From contig NC_135555.1 of assembly GCF_964340395.1 (NCBI RefSeq), positions 22,917,725 to 22,981,724 on the forward strand: a DNA stretch of 64,000 bases, in the 5' to 3' direction. The position numbers and the translations under genes were made by a program. The stretch comes from Glandiceps talaboti (lineage: Eukaryota > Hemichordata > Enteropneusta > Spengelidae). Below the pieces are notes generated by a model that did no database searches, was not told where the DNA came from, and saw nothing but the letters and a program-made list of their open reading frames with translations. Below are positions 60,190 to 64,000 of this stretch, one piece after another (position 1 is the first letter of the stretch; the number at the start of each line of letters is the position of its first letter).

Positions 60190-60400
60190 CTGTGTCGACA
60201 TCTACTTTGAAGTTTGGCCAGAGTACTCTACCGGGGTGTTTAGGATCATTATAGTAAGCACACAGAGCAAGAAACTCTGCCTCGGACAAGTTACTCTGTC
60301 CCATAGTACTCAAACCCATGGCTGTTAGACCAATACGGAAACGGGTCTGTGAGATTGAACCATTGCGTAGCGGATCAAAGTCTTGGAAGTATTCATTCAC
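60190..60400 (-). CDS. Multi-EF-hand gene, internal exon
   Basis: This 211-nt exon has acceptor CTTTATCTTTCAG and donor ACAG|GTAACTATAG. It encodes VNEYFQDFDPLRNGSISQTR, FRIGLTAMGLS and, after a short Ser/Asn insert, LSEAEFLALCAYYNDPKHPG followed by RVLWPNFKVDVDT. This is a full EF-hand pair with an extended first loop (DFDPLRNGSI) and a degenerate second. It leaves one base (G) that is completed by TG of the next exon. Confidence 0.92.
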
Positions 60401-60509
60401 CTGAAAGATAAAGAAGAATTAGTAAATAAAAAATACCACATAAATAACGTCATACTAAAGTACATATATCTATCACACATTTTGATTTTAGTATCCGGTA
60501 GGTTTTTTT

Positions 60510-60655
60510 CCAGTGTACAAGTGTGTATATATTTTTAATGTAAACATGTACACGTTATTTTCTTGTGTACAAGTTTATACATTGTTTTCTAGTGTACAAG
60601 TATGTATATTTTTTCAAGTATACAAATGTATACATTTTCTAATGTAAAAGTTTCA
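60510..60655 (+). repeat. Degenerate repeat with GTGTACAAGT.TGTATA theme (about 33 bp, intronic)
   Basis: Four to five imperfect units with TGTACAAGT and TATACATTTTCTA motifs. No function seen. Confidence 0.6.
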
Positions 60656-61004
60656 CTTTGTACAGAGGCTGGTACTTGTTTTCAACCACACAGTGTGCCC
60701 TCTAATGATAGCTAAAATTTGTTGTTGTGAGTCAAAATGAGAAAAACCGAGATTTCTTGTGAGTCACCACATAGTATAAAGAGATAGGGGAATGCCAAAT
60801 TTTGGTGCGTCACTAGATATTGTGTGCATCAGTGGCGTGTCAAATTGGCTGAGAGGACACACTAATTACACATACGTGTATGTTTGTACCTTGAATTTTT
60901 TTCCCTTCTTTTGCAGTGAACCATCACTTAGCCCACCAGTGTACTGGTGTACCTATCGTTCCTTTTTACATCTTAGATAAAAAAAATAAAGTACATGTTC
61001 CTAC

Positions 61005-61153
61005 CCAGATCCTATTAACTAATGAATGATGTCGTATTCTGCCTAAAACTTCTTCAAAGTTGACTTTACTGATATCAACAGGTTTCTTGGTCACGACAGA
61101 AGCATCTCCTGCATCTTTCTTTTCATCACTTCCAATAGTAAAGCCAACAAACT
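61005..61153 (-). CDS. Multi-EF-hand gene, internal linker exon
   Basis: This 149-nt exon has acceptor TATTTTATTGCAG and donor TGG|GTAGGAACATG. Its first two bases complete GAG with the preceding exon. It encodes a charged linker, EFVGFTIGSDEKKDAGDASV, then VTKKPVDISKVNFEEVLGRI and RHHSLVNRIW, the last a helix leading into the EF pair of exon 60190-60400. There is no EF loop in this exon. Confidence 0.88.
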
Positions 61154-61397
61154 CTGCAATAAAATAGACAATGTATAACAATCATTAACAAAAAATATGA
61201 GTGTGGCAGACAAATCTCAAATTTAAAGTTTAAAGGACTATGTTTCAATCCCAGGTCATTGCATTAGTGTTATCTTAATAAAGTTTGCATGAGTTTTTGG
61301 GTAAGGAACACAATTTGAAAATGAATTATAGAAAGAAAACAAATTAACTTATCATAGTGAAGAATTTTTTTTTTTTTTATCCTTTCTTCTTCTTCTT

Positions 61398-61398
61398 C

Positions 61399-61448
<50 letters not shown>

Positions 61449-61484
61449 CGACGACGACGACGACGACGACAACAACAACAACAA
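61398..61484. repeat. (CAA)n-(CGA)n-(CAA)n microsatellite
   Basis: Uninterrupted CAA triplets with a central block of CGA triplets, in an intron. The preceding 61366-61397 is T-rich and then TTC-rich. The Asn/Asp-run ORF is an artefact. Confidence 0.95.
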
Positions 61485-61945
61485 GGTAATATTAGATATG
61501 TACCACAAATTACTTGCACTGGTGCACACACATACTAGTGGTATTTTCACTGCAGTGCAATATCAAAAACATTATTGCATACCTAGCTGTATGCAAATGA
61601 TATACAAGTGAGGACGCAATCGTTCACTACACACAAAATCATGTGATTGCACTGTATGATTTTTATGGAAATTTGCCATATCAGATAAACATATATAATA
61701 ACAGAACCCCATGCCACATGAGTTCCAGTGTGGGTACTCAGGGTATCTGCACTCATGCTTTCTGCTGCACTTTCACAAGTGTGGTGAGTGAAATTGCAGG
61801 TGCAGAAAACACTGCAAGCACTCATACAAATACACTGAGTACGCCACACTACACTCGCTATGCTCGTGAGAGTACGGGCGCAGAAAGTTAACTGAAGTAA
61901 ATTTCTGGATTGAATGATTGTAACTTGACAAATCAGATATATTAC

Positions 61946-62114
61946 CTCTGTCCACAGCTTGGACAAATGCTGGATAGTTGACATCTCCACGGCGTTCTGG
62001 GTCTTCAAATTTACGACAAAGTAACTTGAAGTCTTCTGATTGCACATTGAGACTCAAGAAATGTCAGATACGACCAAACTGGGAAAATGTGATGTTTCTT
62101 GTATTTGCTTTGCT
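61946..62114 (-). CDS. Multi-EF-hand gene, internal exon with an in-frame TGA
   Basis: This 169-nt exon has a strong acceptor TTCTGTCTTTTCAACAG and donor AGAG|GTAATATATC. It encodes SKANTRNITFSQFGRI, then TGA (62064-62066), then HFLSLNVQSEDFKLLCRKFE and DPERRGDVNYPAFVQAVDR. Exon phase fits both neighbours (DYDR|SKAN and G|AG to Glu). Alignment to the other repeats in this gene (SQFRQCLTYLSL, SQFRRVLSELEL, TRFRIGLTAMGL) puts the TGA where the others have Leu. One base change (TTA to TGA) would explain it. All else in the exon is intact, so this may be a sequence error, a polymorphism or a recent null allele. A different acceptor further in would avoid the stop but break the EF helix. Confidence 0.8.
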
Positions 62115-62722
62115 CTGTTGAAAAGACAGAAATTAACTTGTAATGAACCTCATGGTTCTTTGAACTGGGACTGAGTGTCACAGAGTTTTGAAACCTACAA
62201 GGCCTTAAAAAACAACTTGTTTGGTTCCGGTTACCTGACCCCACCTAGTTTTTTACGCTGACCATAAACTTTTTTTAATGTATTCGAGAAAAATAAAATA
62301 AAATCGTGAAAATTGTGAAGTCTCGCAAGAAATAGTGGATGTGGAAAATGACATCAACTTAAAAAGACAATATAAAACTGTTCTTCCAATCTGTAATGGC
62401 TGTACATCTGATGAGATGAAGCCAATAACACAGAGAGAGACCATATGGAAAACTACAGAAAACATAACTACCTGAACTAGTCACACATGAAAAAAAAAAT
62501 CCAAAAAAACTCCCAAAACATCTACCTACCCCACCTATTCTAAAATTGAGTGTAATCGGAACCGCACAATTTTTATTTTTAGGCCTAACACCCAAGCAAA
62601 ATGATTTCACTTATATACCTGATATTTATGCTATAAATGATAGTGGTACAAACTGAACTTGCTTTTCTGGGATGTAACAGATTGTATTGTCTATAGATAG
62701 ACAAGTATTGAAAAGATTTTAT

Positions 62723-62971
62723 AATAGGCCTTTCCAAAATTTGCCATGGTGGCGCTCTACTTCCTGTCTGTGTACCTTGGGGGTATACATTGTATAGGTT
62801 ACTCAGTTAATCATAGAACACTCCTGCTTTCCCCGATGTCTGAACAATACGAAAAAAATCCCTGATTTACACTTCTACAGAATACCAAGAAACAAAGCTC
62901 TTAAGAAACGATACTATGAGGTGATGATACCTCCAATTTGAGTGAGGGTGGTGTATTCTCAATTTCCTGTT
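62723..62971 (+). mobile_element. MITE-like element, copy 3 (right end truncated, intronic)
   Basis: Starts AATAGGCCTTTCCAAAATTT and matches copies 1 and 2 through GAGTGAGGGTGGTGTATT and TTTCCTGTTT. It then stops before the terminal GGAATGGCCTATT. It sits only about 55 bp from exon 63026-63219. Confidence 0.75.
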
Positions 62972-63025
62972 TAAAAACTAAGCCTCCTTCAAAAGAAAAA
63001 AAAAAGAGTTAAAAATTGTACATAC

Positions 63026-63219
63026 TCTGTCATAGTCTTTGAAATAGGCATACATCATGATACGTCGTTCTTGTACGGTCACTGACAAATCCATCAATAC
63101 CTCAGCTACTCTGGCTTCTTCTACATCACTCAATGGATTGAGATATCTGGACAAAGCACCTAGTGGTGGTCTTTTCACTTCCATTGTTGGTTTCTTCTCC
63201 AAGTCTGGGTCATTAAATG
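63026..63219 (-). CDS. Multi-EF-hand gene, internal exon
   Basis: This 194-nt exon has acceptor TTTGTATCTGCAG and donor AGA|GTATGTACAA. Its first two bases complete GCA with the upstream exon. It encodes a linker, FNDPDLEKKPTMEVKRPPLG, ALSRYLNPLSDVEEARVAEV, and then a helix, MDLSVTVQERRIMMYAYFKDYDR. That is the entry helix and start of the EF loop finished in exon 61946-62114. The motif PDLEKKPT recurs as PNLEKTPT in exon 58709-59202, so the linker is part of the repeat unit. Confidence 0.9.
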
Positions 63220-63422
63220 CTGCAGATACAAACAAGTGAAATGATGACGGTATCCCATGTTATTTATAAATTATATATATAGATAGCAAGTTGATTGGTA
63301 AGAATGCACCATAAAATTAAAATATATACACCAACATTTTATGCTATGCTCCTTTATTTTCTTTAATACAATTGTCCGATTAAAATTGAATTTCAAATCT
63401 ATTTTCGTCAACAACTTGCAGA

Positions 63423-63510
63423 ATTGTAATCCCCCCCCCCCCCCTAATTATGAGTGGGCAGGGGGCGGATGAACATTTTTTTTTTTTTTTTTTTAAATAT
63501 TTTTTTTATT
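63423..63510. repeat. Poly-C and poly-T tracts (intronic)
   Basis: A run of about 15 C's at 63430 and about 20 T's at 63477, followed by T-rich sequence. Indel errors are likely here. Confidence 0.9.
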
Positions 63511-63809
63511 TTCCAAAAGATTTTTTATTTAGTCATCTGACAAGAAAGCAATCAATATGATCCAGTTAACTGCCTCGTCTTCACTTGTCATTGAATGGGT
63601 TTACTGTGTTTATACACTCCTACTTATCCCTTCATGAAAAGAGTGAAGAGAATTTACATCAAAGCTTGTCCCCTTGTGCTTGGCAGATGTTACTGAGTTA
63701 GCTTATGTCTATATTCTTACATTGAAATTTTACCTCCCTCCCACATACAATCTTTTTTGTGACGTCACCTAACCATTTCACTTCATTGATCTCTTTCAAC
63801 AAGACTTAC

Positions 63810-64000
63810 CACTTTCCATCAGGTCACAGAATTCCTTGTATCGTACTCTGCCGTCTTTGATTTTGTAGTAATCCACCACTTTCTGTATATCACTGCGTGA
63901 TAACTGTGCCTCCTTGCCCACAGCCAATGACAGACCACAGATGAACTGGTTCTCGGTGATAATGTAGCTACGTAGTCTGTCGTGATCACGGAAAAACTCA
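63810..64000 (-). CDS. Multi-EF-hand gene, exon continuing past right edge
   Basis: Open to the window edge; donor GTG|GTAAGTCTTG at 63809. It encodes EFFRDHDRLRSYIITENQFI, CGLSLAVGKEAQLSRSDIQK and VVDYYKIKDGRVRYKEFCDL, ending MES. This is a complete EF pair with a first loop DHDRLRSYII lacking the Gly, and a second, KIKDGRVRYKEF. Together the nine exons give about 670 codons with consistent phases at all eight junctions. The 5' end of the gene lies beyond 64000. The product is likely a repeat-EF-hand protein of the kind found in cilia-bearing organisms, by inference from general pattern. No orthologue is named. Confidence 0.92.

Noticed and set aside
61357-61611. Asn/Asp-run ORF
   Set aside because: CAA/CGA microsatellite in an intron.
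61583-62057. Minus-strand ORF of 154 codons overlapping the EF-hand exon
   Set aside because: Out of frame with the phased exon 61946-62114 and extends through intron sequence.

Overview
This is a eukaryotic, AT-rich, animal-type genomic window. The evidence is a multi-exon gene with GT-AG introns and consistent phases, non-LTR retrotransposon reverse transcriptases, tRNA-derived SINEs, MITE-like elements with terminal inverted repeats, and about 29.5 kb of satellite DNA. It fits a non-vertebrate metazoan (marine lophotrochozoan or invertebrate deuterostome type), but the sequence alone does not fix the taxon.

Layout. (1) 1-2463: minus-strand non-LTR retrotransposon ORF2, 5'-truncated but open throughout, running off the left edge. 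(2) 2464-6736: a 1.83-kb element with 62-bp terminal inverted repeats flanked by TTAA, a 106-bp-arm foldback, and AT-rich sequence without recognisable genes. (3) 6737-39428: the dominant feature, a composite macrosatellite present in two units. Each unit has the same parts in the same order: G-rich block A; an exon-like 19-bp minisatellite bounded by splice-site consensus sequences; conserved flank C; a very long array of an 88-92-bp satellite (about 22.6 kb in unit 1, 6.9 kb in unit 2); and a closing module ending in a splice-acceptor-like TTTTCAG. The satellite has higher-order periods of about 3.26, 2.08 and 1.5 kb. (4) 39428-40432: a degenerate third copy with half a satellite monomer, interleaved with two copies of a 200-bp module containing GCCATCTTG. 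(5) 41369-43137: a TATAG microsatellite, a 140-bp nested palindrome and an 893-bp element with terminal inverted repeats. (6) 43222-46700: 17 tandem 201-bp cassettes, each a 124-nt exon-like segment plus a 77-nt mini-intron with intact-looking splice signals and stops in all frames. (7) 46700-55330: mostly non-genic, with two LINE relics, a SINE and a decayed protein-kinase-like gene. (8) 55330-64000: the 3' part of a minus-strand multi-EF-hand gene (nine exons, about 670 codons in the window), whose introns carry MITEs, SINEs and microsatellites.

The only convincing host protein gene is the EF-hand gene. It carries one in-frame TGA in an otherwise perfectly phased exon. The most unusual material is the set of exon-like repeat cassettes (6.7-7.6, 30.6-32.1 and 43.2-46.7 kb). 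They share a GAAGACCCAAGA core and splice consensus sequences, and are linked to, or lie near, the giant satellite. I infer a repetitive, possibly spliced, non-coding transcription system, which RNA data would have to confirm.
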